From: PGYR01 sp040264895
GTDB lineage: Bacteria > Bacteroidota > Ignavibacteria > Kapaibacteriales > UBA2268
Reading direction: 5' to 3'
NCBI GenBank assembly: GCA_040264895.1
Contig: JBDQHL010000061.1
Coordinates: 1 to 8,264, forward strand
Length of the DNA stretch: 8,264 nt
The notes under the pieces are model-generated. The model was not told the DNA's origin and did not search any database. It saw only the letters and a list, made by a program, of their open reading frames with translations. Position 1 is the stretch's first letter, and each line of letters starts with the position of its first letter. This document shows positions 1 through 6,904 of this stretch, piece after piece. The translations under genes and the position numbers were made by a program.

Positions 1-286
1 ATTTACTTGCTATTTTTGTTGAATTGCAATTTGGACACCTTAAGTCAATACTCTCACTATCTATAAATGCATTACCTTCAATTAAAGATAGTATAGAATT
101 AGCATCTTCATAATCAATCTCTCCTACCATTATTTTGACACCACCAAAAGAATAACTATACTGTTGGTTTGCATTTGTAATATATTCATCTTTCAAAAAA
201 CATACAATACCCTCTGCCTCAAGTCTAGATTTTAAAAGGTGAGCATCAATTGTATTATCAAAAGTTTTTAGTGTAACAAGTTTCAT
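1..286 (-). CDS. DUF2007-family protein with C-terminal zinc ribbon, partial (C-terminus outside window)
   Basis: An open frame starts with ATG at 286 and runs off the window edge after 95 codons without a stop. The N-terminus begins MKLVTLKTFDNTIDAHLLKS and continues RLEAEGIVCFLKDE. This is the pattern of the DUF2007 ('putative prokaryotic signal transducing protein') family: a small alpha/beta domain in which a helix ending in an 'EGI' turn leads to a strand, followed by GGVKIMV (residues 48-54) and an acidic helix EDANSILSLIE (60-70). After a short acidic linker, residues 84-87 are CPNC, the first half of a zinc ribbon; the second Cys pair would lie outside the window. Bacteroidota members of this family often have this DUF2007-plus-ribbon layout, sometimes with membrane segments after it. 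The biochemical function is unknown. The gene lies 90 bases downstream of gcvPB beyond a strong terminator, so it probably has its own promoter, though I cannot identify one. No Shine-Dalgarno sequence precedes the ATG. Confidence 0.75.
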   Translation of the reverse strand, partial: MKLVTLKTFDNTIDAHLLKSRLEAEGIVCFLKDEYITNANQQYSYSFGGVKIMVGEIDYEDANSILSLIEGNAFIDSESIDLRCPNCNSTKIASK

Positions 287-304
287 AATCAATATACATT
301 TTAC

Positions 305-326
305 TTTTTTTGTTTTAACAAAAAAA
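305..326. repeat. A/T-rich inverted repeat between terminator and DUF2007 gene
   Basis: Bases 305-314 (TTTTTTTGTT) and 317-326 (AACAAAAAAA) are perfect 10-base inverted arms separated by TT. On the minus strand the first arm is the U-tract of the gcvPB terminator. In a read-through transcript the U-tract could fold back on the following A-tract. It may equally be a by-product of neighbouring T- and A-runs, or act as an A-tract upstream of the DUF2007 promoter. Confidence 0.35.
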
Positions 327-352
327 AGCCGATTATATAATATAACCGGCTT
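320..352 (-). terminator. Rho-independent terminator after gcvPB
   Basis: Read on the minus strand, AAGCCG (352-347) and CGGCTT (331-326) form a six-pair GC-rich stem. It is extended by a G-T wobble and several A-T pairs across the AT-rich interior (346-332). A run of eight T residues follows (327-320), two of them shared with the stem. This is a textbook intrinsic terminator, 24 bases after the gcvPB stop, and marks the end of the fatty-acid/rnc/gcvPB transcript. Confidence 0.9.
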
Positions 353-376
353 AATAAAGTAATCTTAATAAAACTA

Positions 377-1843
377 TTAAGCAGTTACAGCTTCTTCATT
401 TTTAATCCACTTAATATCTAAGTTTCTGTTTGCAGTAGCTTCGTCTAATCTTCTCAATAAAGTTGTAATAGGAGCTTCCAGAACTTTATCTGGTGTCTCT
501 TTTGCTTCTTTTGCTATTTGCAACATTGCTTCAATAAAACCATCTAGATTCTCTAAGTTTTCTGTTTCTGTTGGTTCAATTAACATTGCTTCTTTTACAA
601 CTAGTGGGAAGTAGATAGTAGGTGCATGATATCCTAAATCAAGCAATCTCTTTGCAATATCTCTTGTTGTTACACCATCTCTTTTTTGCCAGTTTCCACT
701 AATAATACACTCATGTAAACAATGCCCAGGATAAGGAACTTCATAAGCGTCTTTAATTTGGCTTAGAATATAATTTGCATTGATGACAGCATTTTCACTT
801 ACTCTTCTCAATCCATTTTCACCTAACATTCTCATATACGTATATGCTCTAACTAGAACTCCAAAATTACCACCAAAAGTATGAACCTTACCAACCGAGT
901 CTGGGAAATTATAATTTAATTTATATTCTTCACCATGTTTTTCAATATTAGGTACAGGTAGATAATCTATTAGCTTATCGCTTACACAAATTGGTCCTGC
1001 TCCTGGTCCACCACCACCGTGAGGTGTAGAAAATGTTTTGTGTAAATTTATATGAACACAATCAAACTTCATATCTCCAGGTCTAGCAATAGCTAGAAGT
1101 GCATTTAGATTAGCTCCATCCATATAAATCAATCCACCACAACCGTGAACTAATTTTTCTATTTCAAGTACATCAGTTTCAAACAGCCCTAAAGTATTTG
1201 GATTCGTTAGCATTAAACCAGCAACTTCATCATTACATTTTTCACGTAAATCCTCAATATCAATACGTCCATCATCACCAGATTTTACACTAACTGTAGA
1301 GAATCCAGCCATTGCAGCTGATGCAGGATTAGTCCCGTGAGCAGAATCTGGAATTAATATCTTAGTCCTCTGAGTTTCACCTCTTTTTTCAAAATACCTT
1401 TTAAAAGTCAATATACCAGTCAACTCGCCTTGAGAACCTGCAGCGGGCTGCAATGATACACCTGGCAATCCTGTAATTTTTTTCAGGCATTCACCAAGTT
1501 CATACATTAGTTGAAGTGCACCTTGAGCATTTTCATCTCTGCTGAAAGGATGTAAATTTGCAAATCCATCTAATGAAGCAATTCTTTCATTCACCTTTGG
1601 GTTGTACTTCATAGTACATGATCCAAGAGGGTACATTCCTTTTTCAATATTAAAATTTAAATGTGATAGATGTTGAAAATGCCTTGCAACTTCAATTTCA
1701 CTTACTTCTGGTAACTCAGGAGCATTTTTTCTCAAATACTCAGAAGGGATTCGGTCTGAAGGTTTAATTTCGTTTACTTCTAAATCTGGTAAAGAATAAC
1801 CTTTTCTTCCTTGTGAAGATTTTTCAAATATTAATTTTTCCAT
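377..1843 (-). CDS. gcvPB: Glycine dehydrogenase (decarboxylating) subunit 2, P-protein beta subunit
   Basis: This is the PLP-binding half of the two-subunit P-protein of the glycine cleavage system. With GcvPA it decarboxylates glycine and passes the aminomethyl group to lipoylated GcvH in the cytoplasm. At 488 residues it has the length of a separate GcvPB rather than of a fused GcvP of about 950. Family motifs are intact: MYPLGSCTMKYNP (70-82), DSAHGTNPASA (166-176), DGANLNAL (252-259) and the PLP lysine K269 in NLHKTFSTPHGGGGPG, the His-Lys-Thr plus glycine-rich loop. Its ATG follows the rnc stop with no intervening base (TAA then ATG, same frame), so translation is probably coupled to rnc; a weak AGAG lies upstream inside rnc. 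The gene ends with tandem stops TAA TAG and is followed by a strong terminator. No gcvPA, gcvT or gcvH is in the window, so its partners must be encoded elsewhere. The identification is very secure. Confidence 0.96.
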   Translation of the reverse strand: MEKLIFEKSSQGRKGYSLPDLEVNEIKPSDRIPSEYLRKNAPELPEVSEIEVARHFQHLSHLNFNIEKGMYPLGSCTMKYNPKVNERIASLDGFANLHPFSRDENAQGALQLMYELGECLKKITGLPGVSLQPAAGSQGELTGILTFKRYFEKRGETQRTKILIPDSAHGTNPASAAMAGFSTVSVKSGDDGRIDIEDLREKCNDEVAGLMLTNPNTLGLFETDVLEIEKLVHGCGGLIYMDGANLNALLAIARPGDMKFDCVHINLHKTFSTPHGGGGPGAGPICVSDKLIDYLPVPNIEKHGEEYKLNYNFPDSVGKVHTFGGNFGVLVRAYTYMRMLGENGLRRVSENAVINANYILSQIKDAYEVPYPGHCLHECIISGNWQKRDGVTTRDIAKRLLDLGYHAPTIYFPLVVKEAMLIEPTETENLENLDGFIEAMLQIAKEAKETPDKVLEAPITTLLRRLDEATANRNLDIKWIKNEEAVTA

Positions 1844-2632
1844 TTATGACTCTCTTATTTTTTTTAATGCTAATTTAGCTGCATTTTGTTCAGCAGATTT
1901 TTTGCTTTTTCCTTTTCCTTTTCCAATTAAAATGTCTTTTGTATAAACTCCAACCACAAAATTTTTCTCATGGTCAGGACCTTCCTCTGATAATGTATCG
2001 TACACAGGTGCTTCTTTACCAATACTTTGTAAGTATTCTAGTAACAAGCTTTTAAAGTTTTTATCTTCTAATAGTTCGCTGTCATTTAATATTGGTATAT
2101 AGATTTTTGTTATAAAGTGCCTTGCATTCTCTATTCCACTATCTAAATAAATTGCTCCAATAATTGCTTCTACTGTATCAGCAAGAATTGAATTACTACC
2201 ATTCTCCATTGCTTTTTTTGCACCAAAGCTTAGTAATATATATTTATCCAAACTAAGTTCTTTTGCGCAATATGCTAATGATTTTTTATTTACAATAGCA
2301 GAACGCATTTTTGTTAAATCACCTTCTAAAACGTCGTACTCTAAAAATAAGTGTTCGGCAACTATCATTCCTAGTATAGAATCGCCAAAAAACTCTAACC
2401 TTTCGTTAGAATATATTTTTGTCTCAGCAACTTGCAAATATGATCTATGTGTAAGAGCTTGTTCAAAGAAAGCAAAATTAGATATTGATATTCCAATATT
2501 TTTCTCAAATTTTACCTTTTGTTCAGACGAGAAAAATCCAACTTCGATGAAATACTTCTCAAAGTTGGATTTCTTTAATTTATTATCATCAGAGAAAATT
2601 GAACTAATTAATTTATTTAGCTTTTTTCTCAT
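1844..2632 (-). CDS. rnc: Ribonuclease III
   Basis: Double-strand-specific endoribonuclease that processes rRNA precursors and structured mRNAs. The catalytic domain carries the signature NERLEFFGDS. Counting from the TTG at 2635 (subtract one for the ATG start), the metal-binding acids are E78, E81 and D85, and D153/E156 in LADTVEAIIGAIYLDSG. A C-terminal double-stranded RNA-binding domain occupies about 194-260, with GPDHEKNF (219-226) and the basic KSKKSAEQNAA helix start (243-253). About 45 residues precede the RNase III fold, an N-terminal extension I recall from Bacteroidota/Chlorobi enzymes. I start at the ATG at 2632 (262 residues); the preceding TTG at 2635 could add one residue. Only six bases separate this ATG from the fabF stop, and all lie in the fabF frame. 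The stop abuts the gcvPB ATG directly. No clear Shine-Dalgarno sequence is present, so translation is likely coupled to fabF. acpP-fabF-rnc is a widespread order. Confidence 0.96.
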   Translation of the reverse strand: MRKKLNKLISSIFSDDNKLKKSNFEKYFIEVGFFSSEQKVKFEKNIGISISNFAFFEQALTHRSYLQVAETKIYSNERLEFFGDSILGMIVAEHLFLEYDVLEGDLTKMRSAIVNKKSLAYCAKELSLDKYILLSFGAKKAMENGSNSILADTVEAIIGAIYLDSGIENARHFITKIYIPILNDSELLEDKNFKSLLLEYLQSIGKEAPVYDTLSEEGPDHEKNFVVGVYTKDILIGKGKGKSKKSAEQNAAKLALKKIRES

Positions 2633-2638
2633 CAACTA

Positions 2639-3901
2639 TTACTCATCATAAGCTTTGAAACATAAAGTAGCGTTATGACCACCAAAACCAAAAGTGTTAC
2701 TCAATGCAGCTCTAACTCCTCTTTTGATAGGAGAATTTGGTACATAGTTTAAATCACCACATTCTGGATCAGGAGTATTGTAATTTATTGTGGGAGGCAC
2801 AATGCCTTCTGCAATAGCTTTAACACTAGCTATAGCTTCTATAGCACCAGCAGCACCTAATAGATGACCTGTCATTGACTTAGTTGAGCTAACTAGTAAT
2901 TCTTTAGACCTATCTCCAAAAACCGTTTCTATTGCATTAGATTCGTTTCTGTCGTTGAATGGAGTAGATGTACCGTGAGCATTGATATAGTCAACATCAT
3001 TGATTGTTATACCAGCATCATTCATAGCTAAGTTCATAGACCTAACTGCTCCCTCTCCACCCGGAGCTGGTTGAGTAATATGATATGCATCGTCAGTTAA
3101 ACCAATACCTGCTAATTCAGCATAAATTTTGGCACCTCTATTCTTGGCATGTTCCTCAGTTTCTAATACCAAAACACCACTTCCTTCACCAATAACAAAA
3201 CCATCTCTGTCAGCATCAAAAGGTCTAGAAGCTGTTGCATAGTTTTCATTATTCTCAGAAAGTGCTTTCATGGCATTAAATCCACCAACACCCATTGGGC
3301 AAACAACAGCTTCAGCTCCACCTGTTACCATTACATCAGCATCACCTCTTTGCATAATCATCAATGCATCAGCTAATGAATGTGATGAAGTAGCACAAGC
3401 AGACACAGTAGCGTAATTAGGGCCTTTCAGTCCCCATCTTATTGCAACTTGACCAGCAGCAATATCTGAGATTAACATAGGAATAAAAAATGGAGAAATT
3501 CTATCTGGTTTACCATCTCTTTTATATAGATTTTCTTGTTGGTTGTGGTATGTCCACATACCACCAATACCAGAACCTATTATGACTCCAACTCTATTTT
3601 TATCTGTTTTTTCAAAATCAATACCAGAATCTTCAACTGCCATAACTGAAGAGGATAAAGCAAACTGAGTAAAAACGTCCATTCTCTGAACTTCTTTTTT
3701 AGTCATGTGTAATGTAGGATCATAATCCTTTACTTCACATGCAAATCTTGTCTTAAATTCAGATGCATCAAATTTAGTTATTGGAGCAGAACCGCTTTTA
3801 CCAGCAAGTAAAGCACTCCAGTATTCATCAAGATTGTTACCAATTGGAGTTACAGCCCCCATACCAGTGATTACAATCTTAGGATAGTCATATTTTGCCA
3901 T
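2639..3901 (-). CDS. fabF: 3-oxoacyl-[ACP] synthase II (KAS II)
   Basis: Elongating condensing enzyme of type II fatty-acid synthesis: acyl-ACP plus malonyl-ACP gives 3-oxoacyl-ACP and CO2. The length of 420 residues is typical. The catalytic triad is complete: nucleophile C169 in ATVSACATSSHS, H309 in NAHGTSTPFND and H346 in KSMTGHLLGAAGA, with the conserved K341. The C-terminal SNTFGFGGHNA (401-411) holds the gatekeeper phenylalanine, probably F406. The N-terminal ITGMGAVTPIGN is characteristic of the family. These features favour FabF over FabB. The ATG at 3901 lies 19 bases after the acpP stop, with no Shine-Dalgarno sequence in the A-rich gap. The gene ends with tandem stops TAA TAG, and rnc starts a few bases later in the same frame. 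Confidence 0.97.
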   Translation of the reverse strand: MAKYDYPKIVITGMGAVTPIGNNLDEYWSALLAGKSGSAPITKFDASEFKTRFACEVKDYDPTLHMTKKEVQRMDVFTQFALSSSVMAVEDSGIDFEKTDKNRVGVIIGSGIGGMWTYHNQQENLYKRDGKPDRISPFFIPMLISDIAAGQVAIRWGLKGPNYATVSACATSSHSLADALMIMQRGDADVMVTGGAEAVVCPMGVGGFNAMKALSENNENYATASRPFDADRDGFVIGEGSGVLVLETEEHAKNRGAKIYAELAGIGLTDDAYHITQPAPGGEGAVRSMNLAMNDAGITINDVDYINAHGTSTPFNDRNESNAIETVFGDRSKELLVSSTKSMTGHLLGAAGAIEAIASVKAIAEGIVPPTINYNTPDPECGDLNYVPNSPIKRGVRAALSNTFGFGGHNATLCFKAYDE

Positions 3902-3920
3902 TTTATACTTTTAGTTTTAT

Positions 3921-4157
3921 TTATTTAGCTTGACCTTCTAAATACGTGATAACATCACCTACTGTTAAGATTTTTTCCGCGTCACTATCATCAATAGTAA
4001 TGTCAAATTCTTTTTCAAATTCCATGATTAATTCAACTGTATCTAGAGAATCTGCACCCAAATCTTTCGTGAAAGATGCTTCAGGAGTTACTTGTGATTC
4101 TTCAACACCTAGTTTTTCAACTACTATTTCTGTTACTTTTCCATTAATATCAGACAT
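3921..4157 (-). CDS. acpP: Acyl carrier protein
   Basis: A small acidic protein of 78 residues that carries acyl intermediates on a 4'-phosphopantetheine arm and is the shared substrate of the neighbouring Fab enzymes and PlsX. The attachment site is S37 in LGADSLDTVELIMEFE, the universal DSL motif at the start of helix II, followed by the acidic recognition helix. The rest (FDITIDDSDAEKILTVGDVITYLE) matches ordinary bacterial AcpP closely. The ATG at 4157 follows an AAGAGGA Shine-Dalgarno sequence six bases upstream, the best in the window, as expected for one of the most abundant proteins in the cell. It lies 38 bases after fabG and 19 before fabF, the classic fabG-acpP-fabF order. Confidence 0.98.
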   Translation of the reverse strand: MSDINGKVTEIVVEKLGVEESQVTPEASFTKDLGADSLDTVELIMEFEKEFDITIDDSDAEKILTVGDVITYLEGQAK

Positions 4158-4162
4158 GATAT

Positions 4163-4169
4163 TCCTCTT
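4163..4169 (-). promoter_or_regulatory. Strong ribosome binding site of acpP
   Basis: The minus strand reads AAGAGGA from 4169 to 4163. Its GAGG core (4167-4164) ends six bases before the ATG at 4157. Most other genes here lack such a site, so it probably raises AcpP output relative to the flanking enzymes. Confidence 0.7.
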
Positions 4170-4195
4170 AAATAATTATTATAAAAAATTTATTT

Positions 4196-4915
4196 CTAAA
4201 TTGCTAAACCACCATCAACATGTAGTATTTGACCTGTAATATAACGAGAGTCTTCTGAAGCAAAGAATTTTACTACATCTGAAACATCGTCTGGTAAACC
4301 TGCACGTTTTAGTGGTATATTTTTTTTAAATGAATCAATTTGTTCTTCTGTTAACTTACCAGTCATATCCGTTTGGATATATCCAGGAGCAATCAAGTTA
4401 ACTAGTATATTCCTTGCTGCTAATTCTTTTGCTAATGATTTAGTAAAACCAATTAATCCAGCTTTAGAAGCTGCATAATTAGATTGACCTGCATTGCCTG
4501 TTGTACCAACAATAGAACCGATGTTTATTATTCTACCTTGCTTTTGCGAAACCATATATCTACTTACAGCTTTACAAGTATTGAATACACCTTTCAAATT
4601 TATTTTAATAACATCATCAAAATCTTGTTCAGACATTCTGAGTAATAGACTATCTTTTGTTATTCCAGCATTATTAACTAATATATCAATTGAACCAGCC
4701 TCTTTCTGAATTGATTTAAAGACTTCTTGTACCGATTCTAGATTAGAAACATCACATTGTTTGTAAGTGACATTACCTTCTAAATCAATATTTTCTGATC
4801 TACCTAAAGCATAAACTTTAGCTCCTGACTTTGCAAGATTTTTAGATATATCTAATCCTATACCTTTTGCTCCACCTGTTACTATAGCTACTTTATTGGT
4901 CAATTGATTATTCAT
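4196..4915 (-). CDS. fabG: 3-oxoacyl-[ACP] reductase
   Basis: NADPH-dependent short-chain dehydrogenase that reduces 3-oxoacyl-ACP to 3-hydroxyacyl-ACP, the first reduction of each elongation cycle. From the chosen start (239 residues) the cofactor motif TGGAKGIG is at 13-20, CDV (the adenine-site Asp-Val) at 54-56 and NNAG at 81-84. The catalytic tetrad is N106, S134 (INIGS), Y147 and K151 (SNYAASKAG), with PG at 177-178 and ITGQILHVDGG at the C-terminus. The frame stays open upstream to a TTG at 4951, which would add MLNCNLCNGKNE. I reject that start: MNNQLTNKVAIVTGG from the ATG at 4915 matches the family's usual N-terminus and the TTG has no ribosome binding site. The resulting 51-base gap after fabD is the largest in the operon. 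The stop is TAG. Confidence 0.95.
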   Translation of the reverse strand: MNNQLTNKVAIVTGGAKGIGLDISKNLAKSGAKVYALGRSENIDLEGNVTYKQCDVSNLESVQEVFKSIQKEAGSIDILVNNAGITKDSLLLRMSEQDFDDVIKINLKGVFNTCKAVSRYMVSQKQGRIINIGSIVGTTGNAGQSNYAASKAGLIGFTKSLAKELAARNILVNLIAPGYIQTDMTGKLTEEQIDSFKKNIPLKRAGLPDDVSDVVKFFASEDSRYITGQILHVDGGLAI

Positions 4916-4929
4916 TTCATTTTTACCAT
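4912..4929 (-). other. Possible five-codon upstream ORF overlapping the fabG start
   Basis: ATG at 4929 opens a tiny frame encoding MVKMK. Its TGA (4914-4912) overlaps the fabG ATG (4915-4913) in an ATGA arrangement, which could let ribosomes terminate and restart on fabG. It is short enough to arise by chance and has no clear Shine-Dalgarno sequence of its own. Confidence 0.25.
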
Positions 4930-4942
4930 TGCAAAGGTTACA

Positions 4943-4972
4943 ATTTAACAATTATTTAATTAAATGTTAAAT
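4943..4972. repeat. Inverted repeat in the fabD-fabG gap
   Basis: ATTTAACA (4943-4950) and TGTTAAAT (4965-4972) are perfect 8-base inverted arms with a 14-base spacer. The right arm contains the fabD stop codon. A 12-base palindrome, ATTTAATTAAAT, covers 4954-4965. The symmetry could be an operator or an mRNA stem between fabD and fabG, but such repeats are expected by chance in sequence this AT-rich. Confidence 0.3.
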
Positions 4973-5881
4973 ATTTTGAACATCTTCATATTTATCAAAT
5001 CCATCAATTTCAACACCCTTTAAAGTTCTCTTTACCAAACCTTGTAATACCTTCCCTGGACCTAATTCAACAAACTTAGCATAACCATCTTCATTTAGTT
5101 TATTTAATGTCTGTGTCCAAAGTACTGGTGATGTCAATTGGTCTATTAACTTTTGCTTCAACTGTTTAGGATTTGATTCTTTTTTTGCATCTATGTTATT
5201 ATAAATAGGTATTATTGCTTTCTTGAATTCAATATTGTCAATAGCATTACCTAATTCATTTTTAGCTGAATCTAATAGAGGTGAATGAAAAGCACCACTC
5301 ACTGGCAGTTCCATTACCATTCTTGCACCATTTTCTTTAAATACTTTAGAATTTTCTCTTAAATAATCTCTACTTCCAGAAATAACAATCTGTCCAGGAC
5401 TATTAAAGTTAGCTGGTACGACTACATTCTCATCATCATTCAAATCTGAACAAAGTTCTATGACCTTCTCGTCATCCATACCAATAACAGCAAACATAGT
5501 TCCTGGTCTATCTTCACCTGCACTAAACATTAGTTCACCTCTAAGTGAAACAAGTTTAAGTGCATCTTTGAAAGATATAACACCACTTGCATACATTGCT
5601 GCATATTCTCCAACAGAATGACCAGCTGTCGCACTAAAATCATAATTTTCTTTAATCAGGTCAAACACTATAGCACTATGTAAAAAAATAGCAGGTTGAG
5701 TGTATCTTGTTTCTTTCAATTTTTCAGCTGGACCATCAAAACAGATATCACTTAAAGAATAACCCAATATATCATTAGAGTCATCAATATATTTTTTAGC
5801 AATATCATTTTGATCGTAATAATCTGAAAGCATACCTACATATTGCGAACCTTGTCCAGAAAATAAAGCTACATTTTTCAT
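4967..5881 (-). CDS. fabD: Malonyl-CoA:ACP transacylase
   Basis: Transfers malonyl from CoA to AcpP, supplying the extender unit for FabH and FabF. The 304 residues are a normal length. The oxyanion-hole motif GQGSQ is at 9-13 and TQPAIF at 61-66. The nucleophile is S89 in GHSVGEYAA, the arginine that binds the malonyl carboxylate is R114 in SLRGELM, and the catalytic histidine is H199 in GAFHSPLL. ELGPGKVLQGLVKR near 272-285 is the usual C-terminal motif. The ATG at 5881 overlaps the fabH stop in ATGA, a four-base overlap that implies translational coupling, so the start is well fixed. Confidence 0.96.
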   Translation of the reverse strand: MKNVALFSGQGSQYVGMLSDYYDQNDIAKKYIDDSNDILGYSLSDICFDGPAEKLKETRYTQPAIFLHSAIVFDLIKENYDFSATAGHSVGEYAAMYASGVISFKDALKLVSLRGELMFSAGEDRPGTMFAVIGMDDEKVIELCSDLNDDENVVVPANFNSPGQIVISGSRDYLRENSKVFKENGARMVMELPVSGAFHSPLLDSAKNELGNAIDNIEFKKAIIPIYNNIDAKKESNPKQLKQKLIDQLTSPVLWTQTLNKLNEDGYAKFVELGPGKVLQGLVKRTLKGVEIDGFDKYEDVQNI

Positions 5882-6867
5882 TTATTCATATTCCATTTTA
5901 AATAAATTGCACCCCAAGTAAAGCCAGCTCCAAAACTTGATAAAATCAAGTTATCTCCATTTCTAATTTTTCCTGCATCTAACCATTCCGAAAGACATAT
6001 TGGGATAGTTGCAGCGGTAGTATTACCATATTTGTCAATGTTAACCATTACTTTATCCATACCAACACCCATCCTATCTGCAGTGGCACTTATTATTCTG
6101 AGATTTGCTTGATGTGGAACTAGGTAAGAGATATCATCAGATGTTAATTTATTCTTATCCATAATCTCTTTAGATACATCAGCCATTCCTTTAACAGCAT
6201 ATTTAAAAACCGTTCTTCCGTCTTGAAATACGGTATGTTCTTTGTTCTTAACACTTTCTTCAGTAGCTGGAAATGCACTACCACCAGCTTTTTGATTTAG
6301 GAATGGACCTCCAACACCATCAATTCGTAAAATAGAGTCCATAACTCCCATAGAATCGTCATCCGATTTTTCTATCAAGCATACACCTGCACCATCACCA
6401 AACAAAATAACAGTGTTTCTATCATCTTTATCTAATATGGAAGACATCTTATCTGCACCACATAATAATACTTTGTTAGCAGCACCGGATTCAACCAAAC
6501 TAGTTGCTGTTTGTAATGCAAATAAGAAACCCGAACAAGCCGCTGACAAATCAAAACCCCAGGTATTTTTCATACCTAATTTATCTTGAACAACAGCTGC
6601 AGTAGACGGGTACATATGATCAGGTGTAACAGTAGCTACTATTACACAATCAATTTCATCTTTATCTACATTTGCTTTTTCTAAACATTCAATTGCTGCT
6701 GGAACTATCATATCAGATGTAGCGCCATTTTTTATTATTCTTCTTTCTTTTATACCTGTTCTTGTTTGAATCCATTCATCAGTTGTATCCAAATAAGATT
6801 CAAAATGTTGATTTGTTAGAATATCATCAGGTAAATAATGAGCAATCGAAGTAATTGTTGCTGGCAT
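5878..6867 (-). CDS. fabH: 3-oxoacyl-[ACP] synthase III (KAS III)
   Basis: Initiating condensing enzyme: an acyl-CoA primer (acetyl-CoA or a branched starter) plus malonyl-ACP gives 3-oxoacyl-ACP. At 329 residues the length is standard. The N-terminus ITSIAHYLPDDILTN and DEWIQTRTGIKERR (30-43) are typical. The triad is complete: C111 in DLSAACSGFLFAL, H252 in PHQANLRI and N282 in KYGNTTAATIP. The C-terminus LSSFGAGFTWGA is also standard. Primer preference cannot be read reliably from sequence alone, although many Bacteroidota use branched starters. The ATG at 6867 lies 37 bases after plsX with only a weak GAGAA upstream. The last codon, lysine AAA, and TGA share bases with the fabD ATG. Confidence 0.97.
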   Translation of the reverse strand: MPATITSIAHYLPDDILTNQHFESYLDTTDEWIQTRTGIKERRIIKNGATSDMIVPAAIECLEKANVDKDEIDCVIVATVTPDHMYPSTAAVVQDKLGMKNTWGFDLSAACSGFLFALQTATSLVESGAANKVLLCGADKMSSILDKDDRNTVILFGDGAGVCLIEKSDDDSMGVMDSILRIDGVGGPFLNQKAGGSAFPATEESVKNKEHTVFQDGRTVFKYAVKGMADVSKEIMDKNKLTSDDISYLVPHQANLRIISATADRMGVGMDKVMVNIDKYGNTTAATIPICLSEWLDAGKIRNGDNLILSSFGAGFTWGAIYLKWNMNK

Positions 6868-6904
6868 GTTTTATTCTCAGTTTTAATAATGTTTAGAATG
6901 GAAT

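Noticed and set aside
4178..4183. TATAAT on the minus strand as a -10 box for acpP
   Set aside because: There is no matching -35 at a suitable distance and the surrounding gap is almost pure A/T, so the hexamer is expected by chance.
3946..4239. Plus-strand open frame of 97 codons
   Set aside because: It lies across acpP and the end of fabG on the opposite strand, has no family features and has low-complexity Ser/Ile-rich composition typical of an antisense shadow.
4494..4709. Plus-strand open frame of 71 codons
   Set aside because: It lies entirely inside fabG on the opposite strand, with no recognisable motif or ribosome binding site.
4932..4940. TAACCTTTG on the minus strand as a Bacteroidota-type -7 element (TAnnTTTG) for fabG
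   Set aside because: The spacing within the element is one base too long and no TTTG -33 element is visible at the right distance.
4916..4951. Upstream extension of fabG from TTG at 4951, with a CNLC pair
   Set aside because: The family N-terminus fits the ATG at 4915, and the extension has no ribosome binding site and no counterpart in FabG. The Cys pair looks accidental.
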